Shown: piece by piece, positions 62,821-64,000 of the stretch | Layout of the letters: the number at the start of each line of letters is the position of its first letter | Position numbering within the stretch: position 1 is the stretch's first letter | Origin: Calliopsis andreniformis | Taxonomy: Eukaryota; Arthropoda; Insecta; Hymenoptera; Andrenidae | Length of the DNA: 64,000 bases | Direction of reading: 5' to 3' | Assembly: GCF_051401765.1 (NCBI RefSeq) | Contig: NW_027480422.1 | Coordinates: 29,716,001-29,780,000 of the forward strand | Notes under the pieces: generated by a model | The model's input: the letters and a program-made list of their open reading frames with translations, nothing else | Databases searched by the model: none | Told to the model about the DNA's origin: nothing | Made by a program: the position numbers and the translations under genes

Positions 62821-64000
62821 TTAACTACTTGGGCCCTAACTATTCGATCTGGTGGAGCAACGCCCTAGAGTGAAGCCTAGGTTGACCGGAGCGTATAAAT
62901 GACTATTACTTTCACACTGTTTGCAATTATTCCTGTTACACGATGGAAAAACTGTTGGATTTTTATTGTACTGTATGCTTCTGGCGTTGACTTCTAACGC
63001 CCTATCTATTCGATCTGGTGGAGCAATGCCTCAGAGTGTAGCCTAGGTCGCCCGGAACGTAGAAATGACCATCACTTTCACTCTAGTTGCAATTATTCCT
63101 GTTATACGATGGAAAAACTGATGTATTTTTATTGTATTTTATGCGGCTGGAGTTGTTTTCTAAGGCTCTAACTACCGGACCTGGTGGAGCAACGCCCTAT
63201 AGTGAAGCCTAGGTTGCACGGAACGTAGAAATGCCCATTACTTTCACACAGGTTGTAGTTATTCCTGTTATACGATGGAACAACTGTTGTATTTTTATTT
63301 TATTTTATGCTTCTGGCGTTGACTTCTAAGGCCCTAACTATTCGATCTGGTGGAGCAACGCACTAGAGTGAAGCCTAGGTTGACCGGAGCGTAGAACTGA
63401 CTATTACCTTCACACTGTTTGCAATTATTCCTGTTATACGATGGAATAACTGTTGGATTTTTATTGTACTTTATGCTTCTGGCGTTGACTTCTAAGGCCC
63501 TAACTATTCGATGTGGTGGAGCAACGCCCTAGAGTGAAGCCTAGGTTTCCCGGAACGTAGAAGTGACCATTAGTTTCACACTGTTTACAATTATTCATTT
63601 TATACGATGGAAAAACTGTTGTATTTATATTGTATTTTATGCGTCTGGAGTTGTTTTCTAAGGCTCTAACTATCCGACCTGGTGGAGCAACGCCCTAGAG
63701 TGAAGCCTAGGTTGCACGGAACGTAGAAATGCCCATTACTTTCACACAGGTTGTAATTATTCCTGTTATACGATGGAAAACTGTTGGATTTTTATTGTAT
63801 TTTATGCTTCTGGCGTTGACTTCTAAGGCCGTAGCTATTCGATGTGGTGGAGCAACGCCCTAGAGTGAAGCCTAGGTTGCACGAAACGTAGAAATGACCA
63901 TAACTTTCACACTGGATGCAATTATCCGTTTTATACGATGGAAAAACTGTTGTATTTATTTTGTATTTGGTGCTTCTGGCGGTGACTTCTTAGGCCCTCA
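62821..64000. repeat. Right-hand divergent monomer region (continues past window)
   Basis: About seven monomers with private changes (GTTGACCGGAGCG, GCGGCTGGAGTTG, TAAGGCTCTAAC, TACCGGACCTGG). GGAGTTGTTTTCTAAGG and GCACGGAACGTAGAAATGCC are shared with 22,700-24,900 and absent from blocks A and B. One A is missing in GATGGAAAACTG near 63,780. The last monomer starts at 63,836 and is cut by the window end. Confidence 0.83.

Larger units (their letters stand above)
1..64000. repeat. Continuous 166-bp satellite array, 386 monomers in one orientation
   Basis: The landmark TATTCGATCTGG (variants TATTCCATCTGG, CAATTCGTTCTGG, TATTTGATCTGG) recurs every 166 bases from 1 to 63,836. Starts checked at 1, 167, 333, 499, 665 and onward stay in exact phase to 20,253. 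The total offset of 75 bases at 63,836 equals 31 two-base deletions, 10 shared one-base deletions and 3 private one-base deletions. All monomers lie in the same orientation and no foreign sequence interrupts them. Tandem, gene-free, nucleosome-length repeats with higher-order structure are typical of eukaryotic centromeric or pericentromeric satellite. The exact chromosomal location is an inference. Confidence 0.98.

Noticed and set aside
1..64000. CRISPR array
   Set aside because: There are no short repeats separated by unique spacers. The repeat unit is the full 166 bp and adjacent units are homologous along their whole length.
1..64000. Gene encoding a long repetitive protein
   Set aside because: 166 is not divisible by 3, and stops (GAGTGA, CGTTGA, CCCTAA, TTCTAA) recur in all frames in most monomers.
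1..64000. Telomeric repeats (CCCTAA in each monomer)
   Set aside because: There is only one CCCTAA per monomer, inside AAGGCCCTAACTATTCG, and no tandem hexamers.
1..64000. Promoters, tRNA or rRNA genes
   Set aside because: TATA-like words and T-rich tracts recur in every monomer as part of the repeat. No tRNA boxes in a foldable arrangement or rRNA sequence were recognised.
1..64000. Assignment to a named satellite family or species
   Set aside because: A 166-bp length alone is shared by unrelated satellites, and I do not recognise this sequence. A database search of the consensus would be decisive.

Overview
The whole 64 kb window is one uninterrupted satellite DNA array. A monomer of 166 bp (about 41% GC) is repeated head to tail in a single orientation from the first base to the last. 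Walking the landmark TATTCGATCTGG (or its variants) from base 1 to base 63,836 gives 385 complete monomers, and the last 165 bases are a 386th. The length is fully explained: 385 x 166 minus 75 bases, where 31 monomers share a 2-bp deletion, 10 share a 1-bp deletion, and three have private 1-bp deletions (near 20,285, 38,200 and 63,780). I found no protein-coding gene, RNA gene, transposon, inversion or non-satellite base. Because 166 is not a multiple of 3, the reading frame shifts at every monomer, so the short open frames present are by-products of the repeat.

Layout. (1) 1-18,592, block A: higher-order repeats (HORs) built on a 24-monomer unit of 3,984 bp. Each unit is made of 4-, 4-, 5-, 5- and 6-monomer sub-blocks that all begin with a 'CCTCA' monomer. 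There is one complete copy and four truncated ones, plus a distinctive 6-monomer cassette present twice (6,973 and 17,597). (2) 18,593-21,650, block A': diverged relatives of A in 5- and 6-monomer units. (3) 21,651-24,940: divergent, poorly homogenised monomers with an older duplication 13 monomers apart. (4) 24,941-62,820, block B: a different HOR family whose basic form is an 8-monomer, 1,326-bp unit (monomer types a-h). It appears in 2- to 12-monomer variants made by deletion, duplication and fusion inside monomers, and is further copied as blocks of 1.4 to 5.4 kb. (5) 62,821-64,000: divergent monomers again, sharing private features with region 3, so block B looks like a younger expansion inside an older array.

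This is eukaryotic satellite heterochromatin, most simply a centromeric or pericentromeric array, although subtelomeric or interstitial satellite cannot be excluded from sequence alone. I cannot name the species. CpG is not depleted in the monomer (7 seen, about 7 expected), which argues against a long history of heavy CpG methylation and leans towards an invertebrate or another lightly methylated genome. This is weak evidence.

The two most interesting signals are: a 17-bp element at monomer positions 89-105 that matches 7 (in three places 8) of the 9 essential positions of the CENP-B box, present in 19 of 24 monomers of the A unit but only 2 of 8 in the B unit; and clustering of monomer-fusion junctions in the roughly 30 bp that overlap and follow that element.
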